Part shown: positions 42,855 to 51,890 of the stretch, piece by piece | How the letters are laid out: every line of letters starts with the position of its first letter | Numbering within the stretch: the first letter of the stretch is position 1 | Source of the DNA: CAZSDU01 sp964605775 | GTDB taxonomy: Bacteria; Bacteroidota; Bacteroidia; Bacteroidales; FEN-979 | NCBI GenBank assembly: GCA_964605775.1 | Contig: CAZSDU010000006.1 | Coordinates: forward strand, 1-64,000 | DNA: 64,000 bases | Reading direction: 5' to 3' | The notes under the pieces: generated by a model | Database searches by the model: none | The model's input: only the letters and a program-made list of their open reading frames with translations | Told to the model about the DNA's origin: nothing | Position numbers and translations under genes: made by a program

Positions 42855-43003
42855 GGAATGAACAACTTTTCAACAACATTTAAACAATCTTCTGTTTTCA
42901 TTTTTCTAATTTACTATAAAACAGATAAATATGATAATTATTTTATTCACAATTTGTTAATAACTATGGTTAAGAAGTTGTTCTTATAAATATTGTAAAA
43001 AAC

Positions 43004-43035
43004 TTGCATTCCGCATCCTTTTCATTGTATATTTG
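43004..43035 (+). promoter_or_regulatory. Promoter for the structured RNA (-33 TTGC, -7 TATATTTG)
   Basis: TATATTTG at 43028-43035 fits TAnnTTTG exactly, and a near-consensus -33 (TTGC, 43004-43007) lies 20 bp upstream. The predicted start is near 43041. No open reading frame follows it on the plus strand, so it fits an RNA gene. Confidence 0.7.
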
Positions 43036-43040
43036 TTTTT

Positions 43041-43360
43041 CAGGTGAGCGATAAAAGGCCCAGAGAGATCAGGAGTTTGAAAGCAAAAATCGCAAGGTAG
43101 CTGCACTCAATCATCCAGCCCGAAGTTAAGCCGAGACCGCAAGAATCGAGCCTATTAAGGGTGATTTCGAAAGGGGATCCGGAACAAAGCAGACTGTAAG
43201 GAAAGCCGAGTGAAGGAACCGGGGAGAAAAGGGAAGGGGAGACCCGGAACAAGTACGACCAGCCTAAATAACCGTAACTTGAACGTACCAGGTAACTACG
43301 GTTGCCAGGAAAACGGGATGGGAATTTCTTCGGCCAGAAGAGGTTCCCATCGGTGTTTTA
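43041..43360 (+). ncRNA. Candidate structured non-coding RNA, family not recognised
   Basis: About 320 nt with its own promoter and a 3' hairpin, in a 519-bp stretch between NUDIX and the reductase gene. It is purine-rich and poor in ORFs on the plus strand. Pairings read by eye are GCGAT 43048-43052 with 43089-43093, AATCATCC 43109-43116 with 43159-43166, CACTC 43104-43108 with 43208-43212, CCGGG 43219-43223 with 43243-43247, AACCGTA 43270-43276 with 43297-43303, and GTACG 43253-43257 with 43284-43288, the last two implying a pseudoknot. The end is a long hairpin (43317-43351). It is not SRP RNA, tmRNA, RNase P or a tRNA, as their signatures are missing. The role is unknown. Confidence 0.6.
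43317..43360 (+). terminator. Strong hairpin closing the RNA gene
   Basis: GATGGGAA (43317-43324) pairs with TTCCCATC (43344-43351), with an inner stem TCTTC/GAAGA. It is followed by CGGTGTTTTATT, a modest T tract. It can end the plus transcript and sits 14 nt before the end of the reductase gene on the other strand. Confidence 0.6.
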
Positions 43361-43373
43361 TTCCCTACAGTTA

Positions 43374-44138
43374 TTAAAGTAAATAGGGCAGCACAGCTTT
43401 GCGGTTTTTTGGGTAATCCGGGAAAATTGAATGATACCATTGATGATGATGCAAGGCTCGAGGCAGGAGATTGACAAGGGTCCAGATGGCAAATGCAAGC
43501 CCTGGAGAACTCCAGGTAAGTAAAGCAAAACCAAACCATTCCAGAATCTCTCCAAAATGATTCGGACAAGAAACAAACCTGAAAAAGCCTTTCATCGGGA
43601 TAATATAACCTGTTTCGCCTGGTTTTCGTAAATGAATGAGAATATTATCCGATTGCCAGTTGATAAACATCCCGAAGAAAAATATTAAAATTCCAGAGAT
43701 AAACCTGAAATCAAGAAGGTAAGAAAGAGGGTAATGAGATTCATTGGCCAGGCTGCCTAAAAAATACCCATTGATAAACCCATTGACGAAATTAAAACCA
43801 ATAGCCATGAATACGATGGCAAGGGGCATTTTTTTTCCCTTGGTTCTCAAACGGAATGGAAAGATGAGTGTCCGGTTGATATAATGTAATACCCAGAGGC
43901 CAAAAAAAATCCAGGTTACTGTTGGATGTATTCCTGACCCGAAAAGGTAAAAACCGGCAAAAACAAGCAATGCTGGCATTTCCATTAAAATCCAACCTGC
44001 ACGGTTATCAATCATGGCGCCCCATTTTTTTGTGGTATGCCGGCCATAGGGTGCAATGATATGGATAACCACAGGAAAAATCAAGATTGCTATGGCAATC
44101 CAGATATATACGATGAAATAAAAAGTAGATTCCTTCAT
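43374..44138 (-). CDS. Steroid 5-alpha-reductase-like (DUF1295-type) membrane protein
   Basis: Protein of 254 aa with about six membrane helices. It matches the 3-oxo-5-alpha-steroid 4-dehydrogenase family: LHYINRTLIFPFR near residue 84, GYIIPMKGFFRFVSCPNHFGEILEWFGFALLTW near 179 (the conserved NADPH-binding C-terminal region with NxxGE-like NHFGE), and the HHHQWYHSIFPDYPKNRKAVLPYL ending. Members reduce C=C bonds of steroids, polyprenols or fatty enoyl lipids with NADPH. Gut Bacteroidota use relatives in bile-acid metabolism. The natural substrate here is unknown. It starts 6 nt after the SDR gene in the same operon. Confidence 0.88.
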   Translation of the reverse strand: MKESTFYFIVYIWIAIAILIFPVVIHIIAPYGRHTTKKWGAMIDNRAGWILMEMPALLVFAGFYLFGSGIHPTVTWIFFGLWVLHYINRTLIFPFRLRTKGKKMPLAIVFMAIGFNFVNGFINGYFLGSLANESHYPLSYLLDFRFISGILIFFFGMFINWQSDNILIHLRKPGETGYIIPMKGFFRFVSCPNHFGEILEWFGFALLTWSSPGLAFAIWTLVNLLPRALHHHQWYHSIFPDYPKNRKAVLPYLL

Positions 44139-44144
44139 CTGTCA

Positions 44145-45128
44145 TCAATTTTTTAAATATTCATTCGCCTGAAACCAAACCAACATATCACGCAGGGAAT
44201 CACTCAAGGGTCTGGGATCAAATCCAAGTTCTTGTTTTGCTTTGTTATTACTGATCAAACGATTTCCTTCTTTTATAATGGTCAGTGATTCACTGGTATA
44301 AAGAGGTTGAGTGCCAGTCATTTTGCTGAATAAACTGATGAAAGGCAACCCAATACGAGCAGACCAGAAAGGCAGAACGGTCATCACGGTCTTTTTTTTG
44401 GTATGTTGCCTGATTAGCCCGGATAATTCTTTGATGCTGTGCCAATGCCCTGAAAGTAAATATTTCTCACCCTTCCTTCCATTTTCTATCGAGGATATAG
44501 CAGCAGCAACCACATCTCTGACATCTACCCAGTCGTAACCACCGGGAACAAGAGCTGGAATTTTCCTGTGATACAGGTCAAGAACAGCCTGGCCTGTCAA
44601 AGAAGGTTCGGGATCGGCAGGACCGATGATGGCGGTAGGACTTAAAACCAAAGCATTCAGACCCTGATTCACTGAAGCCATGACTGCTCTTTCTCCTTCT
44701 GCCTTTGAACGATCATAGGCAAATCCTTCACCAGAAACGAGAGGTCTGGTTTCATCGAGGGATTGATCCAGAGGGTACTGCTTAAAGGCATGTATAGAGC
44801 TGAAATGTATAAATTTACGAACGTTACAGCGGATGGCGACTTCAATCAGATTTTTTGTCCCTTCAACATTGATCCGATTGACCATTCCATCCGGATCGCC
44901 GGTGATGGAAATTTTGGCGGCCAAATGAAAGACGACCTCGGCGGCAGTGAGAAATGGGGAAATTGACTCCTTTGCCAGGAGGTCTCCCTTGTAAATTTTG
45001 ACGGCTAAATTTTTTAATCCTTGTGAATTTTTATGAGTGAATGCCCTGACTTCATGACCCTGGTCCAACAGGGCTTTACAGAGGTTTACACCAACATGCC
45101 CGTTGGCTCCGGTTACAGCAATGATCAT
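44145..45128 (-). CDS. Extended SDR, NAD-dependent epimerase/3-beta-hydroxysteroid dehydrogenase-like
   Basis: Protein of 327 aa. The Rossmann loop is IIAVTGANGHVGVNLCKALL (TGxxGHxG), with FHLAAKISI near residue 68, catalytic Ser-Ser in FSSIHAF, and YDRSKAEGE (YxxxK) near 138. The sequence is closest to dihydroflavonol-reductase/3-beta-HSD-like extended SDRs. It lies 6 nt upstream of the 5-alpha-reductase-like gene, an arrangement that suggests successive reduction/oxidation of an isoprenoid or steroid-like substrate. The substrate is not determined. Confidence 0.85.
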   Translation of the reverse strand: MIIAVTGANGHVGVNLCKALLDQGHEVRAFTHKNSQGLKNLAVKIYKGDLLAKESISPFLTAAEVVFHLAAKISITGDPDGMVNRINVEGTKNLIEVAIRCNVRKFIHFSSIHAFKQYPLDQSLDETRPLVSGEGFAYDRSKAEGERAVMASVNQGLNALVLSPTAIIGPADPEPSLTGQAVLDLYHRKIPALVPGGYDWVDVRDVVAAAISSIENGRKGEKYLLSGHWHSIKELSGLIRQHTKKKTVMTVLPFWSARIGLPFISLFSKMTGTQPLYTSESLTIIKEGNRLISNNKAKQELGFDPRPLSDSLRDMLVWFQANEYLKN

Positions 45129-45224
45129 TATATATAGGGTTTAGTTGCAAAAATAACAATATTTCAATAATAATTAATTTAGAATATTATCTTATAATTA
45201 ATATTATGTTAAGTAGTGTGTTTC

Positions 45225-45253
45225 AAAAAAGAAGCCGCAATAATACGACTTCT
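45225..45253 (-). terminator. Terminator downstream of the TPR gene
   Basis: On the minus strand AGAAGTCG pairs with CGGCTTCT (one U-G wobble) around an 8-nt loop, followed by six U (complement of 45225-45230). It lies 17 nt after the TPR stop codon. Confidence 0.8.
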
Positions 45254-45269
45254 CTTAAGGGTATCTGCC

Positions 45270-46475
45270 CTATTTTTTTCTTAGTTCATTGATCTTAACA
45301 TTTATTTCCTCGATTTTATCCTTCTTGCCCTGAATTGAATAAATCTGTTTTAGTGAAAGCAAAGTATTCATATCGCTGGGATCGAGTTCATTTGCAATAG
45401 TTAAAAATGGAAGTGCAAGCTCAAAATTCTTAGTTCCCTGATCTGAAAGCTTTTTATACTCTTCTGCTTTTTCCAAAGGTAACTTATTGGCAGCATTATG
45501 ATAATTTGCCCCAGTATTAAAGTACAAAGCTCCAAGATTAAAGTAGGCATCAAAATATTTTGGATTTATCTGAATGGCCTTTTCATATGCTTTTACAGCA
45601 TTCCCAAAGATTACACCTCTTTCTTCCATTGTTTTAATGGTATCATTATATGCTTTGTCGTATAATGTGCCCATGACAAAGAATACCGATGGATTTAATG
45701 AATCGGTTTGTGTGATCATTTTAAGTTTTTCGAGCGCCTTTTCATCTTCACCAAATCCCAGATACATATTGGTTTCAGCTTTAATCAGATCTTCATCTTT
45801 GGGAAAAAGATCACGACCTTTCTTCATAATATCATAGGCATTCTCTTTTTCCCTTAACTTGGTATAATAATTTGTTAAACCAATATACACTTCTGCCGTA
45901 TTTTTTCCGGCTTTCAGTGTACTTAAATAATAATCGCGTGCTTTATCATATCTTTCTGCTTTATCAGCAGCTACAGCAGCAATGAGTAACAATGCAGTAT
46001 CTGTTTGATTGACAATTTGAAAAAGATTTGCTGCATTTTCAATTTTGAACATAGATTCCTCATATTTTCTTTGGTTGAACTTCTCCACCCCTTCCTGATA
46101 AAACCTTTGTCTGAGTGTATCAATATTCACCTGAATTTCTTCGGTATATTTCTTCTTGGTATCAAATTTATAAGCATTTTTAAAGGACGAAAGAGCAATG
46201 TTGAGAAATTCCTGATTACCAGGATTATCCCTGTACAGATTAATATAAATCAACGCTTTATAAAACCATGTCTTTCCATCTCCCGAGGTTTCTGAATTGA
46301 CAGAAGCATCATCAATATATTTTTTTGCTTCAGCCAATTTCTTTTGTTTATCGTCCTGGGTTTTTGCACGATTATACTCTTTCAGAAAATTGTATGCAGT
46401 TTGTGTATTAACACTCTGAGCTTTAACGTAAATAAAAGCCAGAACAAGCAATGAACCGACAAGAATCCTTTTCAT
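45270..46475 (-). CDS. Secreted tetratricopeptide-repeat protein
   Basis: Protein of 401 aa with a signal peptide ending near VKAQS (about residue 19). The whole mature region is helical. TPR-like units are visible at about 145-260 (AVAADKAERYDKARDYYLSTLK, TAEVYIGLTNYYTKLREKENAY) and 300-395 (AVKAYEKAIQINPKYFDAYFNLGALYF). The repeats suggest a scaffold in the periplasm. It is a stand-alone unit with a promoter (TATCTTTG, 46511-46504) and a terminator. I do not recognise a more specific family. Confidence 0.85.
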   Translation of the reverse strand: MKRILVGSLLVLAFIYVKAQSVNTQTAYNFLKEYNRAKTQDDKQKKLAEAKKYIDDASVNSETSGDGKTWFYKALIYINLYRDNPGNQEFLNIALSSFKNAYKFDTKKKYTEEIQVNIDTLRQRFYQEGVEKFNQRKYEESMFKIENAANLFQIVNQTDTALLLIAAVAADKAERYDKARDYYLSTLKAGKNTAEVYIGLTNYYTKLREKENAYDIMKKGRDLFPKDEDLIKAETNMYLGFGEDEKALEKLKMITQTDSLNPSVFFVMGTLYDKAYNDTIKTMEERGVIFGNAVKAYEKAIQINPKYFDAYFNLGALYFNTGANYHNAANKLPLEKAEEYKKLSDQGTKNFELALPFLTIANELDPSDMNTLLSLKQIYSIQGKKDKIEEINVKINELRKK

Positions 46476-46503
46476 ATTAATTCTATTTTAAATTTTTAGG
46501 CCA

Positions 46504-46511
46504 CAAAGATA
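46504..46511 (-). promoter_or_regulatory. -7 promoter element of the TPR gene
   Basis: The minus strand reads TATCTTTG, a full TAnnTTTG match, 28 nt before the ATG at 46475. It lies just past the gyrA stop codon; the -33 box is not clear. Confidence 0.55.
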
Positions 46512-46548
46512 AAAAATATGGTTTGAATTGTTGTGTATTTGTAACAAA

Positions 46549-49077
46549 TTAATTTTCAGTTTCAACACTGCTTTCCTCTTGGGAGGTTACGGGATCGCCT
46601 TCTGTCACTTCATCATGTATATTCTCCGTATCTTCCACTACATCAACCTTTGTAACAGCCGCAATGGAATCACCTTCATCAATTTTTATCAGTCTTACTC
46701 CCTGGGTGGCACGTCCGACAATTCTTAATTCAGAGACAGCCATCCGGATAATTACACCTGAACGATTAATAATCATAAGATCGTCATTATCAGTTACATC
46801 TTTAATGGCAATTAAAGCACCTGTTTTATCGGTGATGTTGATGGTCTTTACCCCTTTTCCTCCGCGGTTGGTTACCCTGTAATCATCAATACTCGAGCGT
46901 TTCCCGAATCCGTTTTCCGAAACAACAAGAATTTCACATTTTTTTTCTATGGGAATACAAATCATGCCAATCACTTCATCCTTTGGGCCCGATAGGCGGA
47001 TTCCCCTGACTCCGGCTGCATTTCGCCCCATCGGCCTGACAGTTGTTTCATTAAATCTGATGGCTCTCCCGGATTTCAGGGCAAGCACAATTTCATCAGA
47101 TCCCTGCGTAAGCTTTGCTTCCAGAAGTTGGTCTCCTTCATGAATGGTGATGGCATTGATCCCGTTTTGTCTCGGTCGTGAATAGGCTTCCAGTGAAGTT
47201 TTCTTGATCGTCCCGTTTTTTGTTGCCAGTATGATAAAATTGTGCGTGATGTATTCAGTGTCTTTCAAATCTTTAATATTGACAAATGCCCTTACCTTAT
47301 CATCACCTTCAATGTTTATCAGATTTTGTATGGCTCTTCCTTTAGACGTTTTTGCTCCTTCAGGGATCTCATATACCCGCAGCCAGAAGCATTTCCCTTT
47401 TTCCGTAAAAAACAACAAGTAATTATGGTTTGTCGCCACAAATAAATGCTCAAGAAAATCCTCATCCCTTATTTCAGATCCTTTGACGCCTCTCCCTCCC
47501 CTGTTCTGACGACGGTATTCAGATAGCGGTGTCCGTTTGATATAACCAAGATGAGAAATGGTAATGACCACATTTTCATTAGCAATTGTATCCTCAATCC
47601 TGAAATCCGAAGCAGAATATACAATTTGAGTTCTTGGTTCATCCCCGTATTTTTCTTTAATCTCGAGCAATTCCTTTTTAATGATTTCCATTCTTAATCC
47701 AACATCACCCAGCAAATCTTTATAATACGAGATTAACTTCAATAATTCAGTATATTCTTCCTTGATTTTATCTCTCTCTAGTCCTGTTAAACGTTGCAGG
47801 CGCATGTCAAGAATTGCTTTAGCCTGCATATCAGAAAGTTGAAAACTTTCCATTAATCCCTGTTTTGCAATTTCCGGTGTCTGTGAGGCCCGTATCAAGG
47901 TAATTATTGCATCCAGATTATCCAATGCAACCAGCAGGCCTTCAAGAATATGTGCTCTTTTCTCTGCCTCAGCATGATCGAATTTAGTCCGACGGATTAC
48001 GACCTCATGCCTGTGCTCGACATATTGAATAATGAGGTCTTTTAAGTTAAGGATTACCGGACGACCTTTGACGAGCGCAATATTATTGATGCTGAAAGAA
48101 GTCTGCAATGCGGTCATCTGATAAAGCTTGTTGAGAACAACATTGGTTATGGCTTCTTTTTTAAGCTCGTAAACAATTCTGACGCCTGAACGATCTGATT
48201 CATCCCGGATATCAAAAATTCCTTCGATTTTTTTATCATTGACAAGATCCGCCGTTTTTTTAATCATTTCCGCCTTATTGATCTGATAAGGAATGGAGGT
48301 AACAATGATTTTTTCCCGCCCATTTTCTTCCTGCTCAATTTTTGTCTCACCACGCAAAACGATTCTTCCCCTGCCGGTTTCGTATGCCTCTTTCACGCCT
48401 TCATAACCATAAATAACTCCACCGGTCGGAAAATCAGGGGCTTTGATGAATCTCATCAGCTCAGGAATTGTAATGTCGCGATTGTCAATATAAGCAATGA
48501 TCCCATCCACTACTTCACTAAGGTTATGGGGTGCCATATTTGTCGCCATCCCGACTGCTATTCCGGAAGCTCCGTTGATTAAAAGATTCGGGATTCCTGA
48601 AGGGAGTACCGTAGGCTCCTTTAAAGTGTCATCAAAATTTAATCGCATATCAACCGTATCTTTTTCAAGATCAGCCAACATCTCTTCTGCAATTTTTTTA
48701 AACTTTGCCTCTGTATACCGCATGGCCGCGGGACTATCACCATCCATGGATCCAAAATTGCCCTGTCCGTCAACCAATGGATACCTTAAACTCCATTCCT
48801 GGGCCATACGTACCATGGCATCATAAACGGAAGTATCACCGTGTGGATGATATTTTCCCAGCACTTCACCCACAATCCTGGCAGATTTTTTATAGCTTCT
48901 GTTCGAAAACAGACCCAATTCATACATGCCGAAAAGTACCCTGCGGTGCACTGGTTTTAATCCATCACGAGCATCCGGTAAAGCCCTTGCCACAATGACT
49001 GACATCGAATAATCAATGTAAGCCGTCTTCATCTGGTTCTCTATGTTTACCTGAATGATCTTTTCTCCGTTTTCCAT
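46549..49077 (-). CDS. gyrA: DNA gyrase subunit A
   Basis: Protein of 842 aa. The breakage-reunion domain has the catalytic Tyr in AAMRYTEAKF near residue 120, the PHGDTSVYDAMVRMAQEWSLRYPLVDGQGNFGSMDGD QRDR-region opening, and IDNRDITIPELM. The C-terminal six-bladed wrapping domain starts with the GyrA box (QNRGGRGVKG near 523), which separates it from ParC. It introduces negative supercoils together with GyrB, which is not in this window. The acidic tail DVVEDTENIHDEV is typical in length. It is divergent from clpC. Confidence 0.96.
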   Translation of the reverse strand: MENGEKIIQVNIENQMKTAYIDYSMSVIVARALPDARDGLKPVHRRVLFGMYELGLFSNRSYKKSARIVGEVLGKYHPHGDTSVYDAMVRMAQEWSLRYPLVDGQGNFGSMDGDSPAAMRYTEAKFKKIAEEMLADLEKDTVDMRLNFDDTLKEPTVLPSGIPNLLINGASGIAVGMATNMAPHNLSEVVDGIIAYIDNRDITIPELMRFIKAPDFPTGGVIYGYEGVKEAYETGRGRIVLRGETKIEQEENGREKIIVTSIPYQINKAEMIKKTADLVNDKKIEGIFDIRDESDRSGVRIVYELKKEAITNVVLNKLYQMTALQTSFSINNIALVKGRPVILNLKDLIIQYVEHRHEVVIRRTKFDHAEAEKRAHILEGLLVALDNLDAIITLIRASQTPEIAKQGLMESFQLSDMQAKAILDMRLQRLTGLERDKIKEEYTELLKLISYYKDLLGDVGLRMEIIKKELLEIKEKYGDEPRTQIVYSASDFRIEDTIANENVVITISHLGYIKRTPLSEYRRQNRGGRGVKGSEIRDEDFLEHLFVATNHNYLLFFTEKGKCFWLRVYEIPEGAKTSKGRAIQNLINIEGDDKVRAFVNIKDLKDTEYITHNFIILATKNGTIKKTSLEAYSRPRQNGINAITIHEGDQLLEAKLTQGSDEIVLALKSGRAIRFNETTVRPMGRNAAGVRGIRLSGPKDEVIGMICIPIEKKCEILVVSENGFGKRSSIDDYRVTNRGGKGVKTINITDKTGALIAIKDVTDNDDLMIINRSGVIIRMAVSELRIVGRATQGVRLIKIDEGDSIAAVTKVDVVEDTENIHDEVTEGDPVTSQEESSVETEN

Positions 49078-49257
49078 TTTTATATTCTAGGTTATATGAT
49101 TGAAATACAGATAGATAATTTTGATTTTTCTATTCAACGAAGATAAGAATTATCCGTGTGATAACCATGAGATTCTGATGAATTATTTTAACCCATTACT
49201 AACATGGAAATGTTAATAAATTAAGGGTTTTTGAAAAAAAATACAGGGTTTGAATCC

Positions 49258-49265
49258 TACCTTTG
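49258..49265 (+). promoter_or_regulatory. -7 promoter element of clpC
   Basis: TACCTTTG matches TAnnTTTG. A start near 49271 gives a leader of about 82 nt and lies after the ATG at 49263, supporting the start at 49353. The -33 box is not at the usual spacing. Confidence 0.5.
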
Positions 49266-49352
49266 AAAAGGTATGACAGAATGCCTTTTTTTGTATATGG
49301 TTCAATTTTTGTTAGTTTTATACGTTTATTTGAAGTTCACAATTTTATAATT

Positions 49353-51890
49353 ATGGAAGCAAGGTTTTCTCAGCGTGTAAAAGACGTTTTAATATACAGC
49401 CGCGAAGAAGCTCAGCGATTGGGTAACGATTACATCGGACTTGAGCATTTTTTGCTTGGCATTATCCGGGAAGGGGATGGTTTAGCCATCAGGATATTAA
49501 GAAATCTCGGTACGGATCTGAAAGAAATCAGAAAAAAAGTGGAATTGGCTGTAGCCAGTCATAAAGAGGAGACAAAAAATCCCGAGAACCTTCCGCTGAT
49601 CAAGCAAGCTGAAAGGGCCTTAAAAATCACTTACCTTGAAGCAAAGCTGTTCAATAGTGAATTAATTGGAACGGAGCATTTGTTATTGGCAATTTTAAAA
49701 GATGAAAACAACCTGGTGACTAAAACATTTTCAAATTTTGGGATCAGTTATGAGTCTGTCAAAGAGGAACTAACCCTGATCTTAACCAATGGTCAAAGCA
49801 ATAAACAGTCTGACCCTCAAGATATTTTACCGAAAGATGATGACGAAGAAGATCCTGAAGAAGGTTCGAAGGCTTTTAGTTCCGGTCAGAAGAAGCCCCA
49901 GGATTCCAAATCAAAAACACCTGTTCTTGATAATTTTGGAAGAGACATTACAAAATCAGCAGAGGAAGGCCGCCTTGATCCTATTGTCGGAAGGGAGAAA
50001 GAACTTCAGCGGATTGCCCAGGTGTTAAGCCGTCGTAAAAAAAACAACCCCATATTGATCGGGGAACCTGGTGTCGGGAAATCGGCAATAGCCGAAGGAC
50101 TAGCTTTGCGCATTGTGCAAAGAAAAGTATCCAGAGCCTTGTTCAACAAACGCATTGTTTCACTTGATCTGGCTTCTCTGGTTGCCGGAACCAAATATCG
50201 TGGACAGTTCGAAGAACGCATGAAAGCGGTGCTGAATGAACTTGAAAAAAATTCAAATATCATTCTTTTCATCGATGAGATCCATACTATTGTCGGTGCA
50301 GGAAACGCCTCAGGTTCCCTGGATGCCTCCAATATGTTCAAACCTGCCTTGGCCAGGGGTGAAATTCAGTGTATTGGTGCCACTACACTGGATGATTACC
50401 GTCAGTACATTGAAAAAGACGGAGCCCTCGAAAGACGTTTTCAGAAAGTGCTTGTCGATCCCACCACAGCGGAAGAAACCGTTGAAATCCTCAATAATAT
50501 TAAAGAAAAGTATGAGGATCATCATCTGGTTCAATATACCGATGATGCAATAAAATCCTGCGTTTCACTGACCAACAGGTACATCAGTGACCGTTATTTA
50601 CCAGATAAGGCCATTGATGCATTAGACGAGGCAGGAGCCCGCGTTCATATCTCAAATATCCATGTCCCTGATGAAATAGTGACCATTGAAAACCAGATCG
50701 AAGAAACCCGGAAGCTTAAAATGAATGCCATTAACAGCCAGAAGTTTGAAGAAGCTGCTGATTTGAGGGATCGTGAAAGAAAATTACAGGAAAGTCTTGA
50801 ACGTGAAAAAAGAAAATGGGAAGAAAACGCGAAAATAAACCGTCAGATAGTTACCGAAGAAAATGTCGCTGAAGTTGTTGCCATGATGACCGGTATTCCT
50901 GTTCAGAGAATCGCGAAAAATGAAAGCGATCGCTTACTGAATATGGAAGATGAACTTGCCGGTTCAGTCATAGGTCAGAATGAAGCCATTCAGAAAGTTG
51001 TACGATCTATCAGGAGAAACAGGGCAGGACTTAAAGATCCTAATAAACCCATCGGAAGTTTTATTTTCCTGGGTCCCACAGGGGTTGGAAAAACCCATTT
51101 GGCAAAAATTCTCGCCAGGTATTTATTTGATACCGAAGATGCCCTGGTCAGAATAGACATGAGTGAATATATGGAGAAATTTGCCGTTTCCAGGTTGATC
51201 GGAGCACCTCCGGGATATGTCGGATATGAGGAAGGTGGGCAATTGACTGAAAAAATCCGACGTCGCCCCTACTCTATCGTCCTTCTTGATGAAATTGAAA
51301 AAGCACATCCTGATGTGTTTCATCTGTTATTACAGGTACTCGATGACGGCCAACTGACAGACAGCTTTGGACGAAAGGTCGATTTTAAAAATACCATTGT
51401 GATCATGACTTCCAATATCGGATCCAGACAATTGAAGGATTTTGGACAGGGAGTCGGTTTTGTCACTTCAGCAAGAGAAGCTGCCAGTGCTGAGCATACA
51501 AGAGGAGTAATCGAGAATGCCCTTAAAAAAGCATTTGCCCCTGAATTTCTGAACCGGATTGATGATGTGGTGATCTTCAATGCCCTTGAGCGTGAAGATA
51601 TTCATAAGATCATTGACATAGAATTAAAACAGCTCTATGAACGGATTAAAAATATGGGATATCAGATTACCATCAGCGCTGAAGCCAAAGAATTTATTGC
51701 CGAAAAGGGATGGGATGCCCAATTCGGAGCCAGACCCCTGAAGCGAGCCATTCAGAAATATATTGAAGATAAACTGGCAGAAGAAATCATTAAAACAAAA
51801 ATTGCTCCGAATGACCTAATTGTCATTGATTTTAATAAAGAAATTGAGGAAATCAGTGTTTTGGTGAGAACTAATGAGGAGAAAGCTTAA
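49353..51890 (+). CDS. clpC: ATP-dependent Clp protease ATPase subunit
   Basis: About 845 aa from MEARFSQRVKDVLIYS (ATG 49353); an in-frame ATG at 49263 would add 30 non-homologous residues. Two Clp_N repeats come first, then AAA+ domain 1 with GEPGVGKSAIAEG, a UVR domain (NSQKFEEAADLRDRERKLQ, near 475) that marks ClpC rather than ClpB, AAA+ domain 2 with GPTGVGKTHLAKIL, and the C-terminal ClpB_D2-small region. It unfolds proteins and feeds ClpP. It stands alone on its strand between gyrA and an unknown convergent gene. Confidence 0.95.
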   Translation: MEARFSQRVKDVLIYSREEAQRLGNDYIGLEHFLLGIIREGDGLAIRILRNLGTDLKEIRKKVELAVASHKEETKNPENLPLIKQAERALKITYLEAKLFNSELIGTEHLLLAILKDENNLVTKTFSNFGISYESVKEELTLILTNGQSNKQSDPQDILPKDDDEEDPEEGSKAFSSGQKKPQDSKSKTPVLDNFGRDITKSAEEGRLDPIVGREKELQRIAQVLSRRKKNNPILIGEPGVGKSAIAEGLALRIVQRKVSRALFNKRIVSLDLASLVAGTKYRGQFEERMKAVLNELEKNSNIILFIDEIHTIVGAGNASGSLDASNMFKPALARGEIQCIGATTLDDYRQYIEKDGALERRFQKVLVDPTTAEETVEILNNIKEKYEDHHLVQYTDDAIKSCVSLTNRYISDRYLPDKAIDALDEAGARVHISNIHVPDEIVTIENQIEETRKLKMNAINSQKFEEAADLRDRERKLQESLEREKRKWEENAKINRQIVTEENVAEVVAMMTGIPVQRIAKNESDRLLNMEDELAGSVIGQNEAIQKVVRSIRRNRAGLKDPNKPIGSFIFLGPTGVGKTHLAKILARYLFDTEDALVRIDMSEYMEKFAVSRLIGAPPGYVGYEEGGQLTEKIRRRPYSIVLLDEIEKAHPDVFHLLLQVLDDGQLTDSFGRKVDFKNTIVIMTSNIGSRQLKDFGQGVGFVTSAREAASAEHTRGVIENALKKAFAPEFLNRIDDVVIFNALEREDIHKIIDIELKQLYERIKNMGYQITISAEAKEFIAEKGWDAQFGARPLKRAIQKYIEDKLAEEIIKTKIAPNDLIVIDFNKEIEEISVLVRTNEEKA

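Noticed and set aside
43041..43360. Group II intron, because the RNA begins near GTGAGCG
   Set aside because: No reverse transcriptase gene is present and no domain V-like hairpin with an AGC triad and GAAA loop was found at the 3' end.
43040..43569. Minus-strand open frames (70 and 101 codons) across the RNA region and into the reductase gene
   Set aside because: They have no family resemblance, no promoter in that direction and a composition of Ser/Leu-rich shadow sequence; the second overlaps the reductase gene in another frame.
49263..49352. Longer ClpC start
   Set aside because: It would precede the likely transcription start and adds non-homologous residues before the conserved Clp_N opening.
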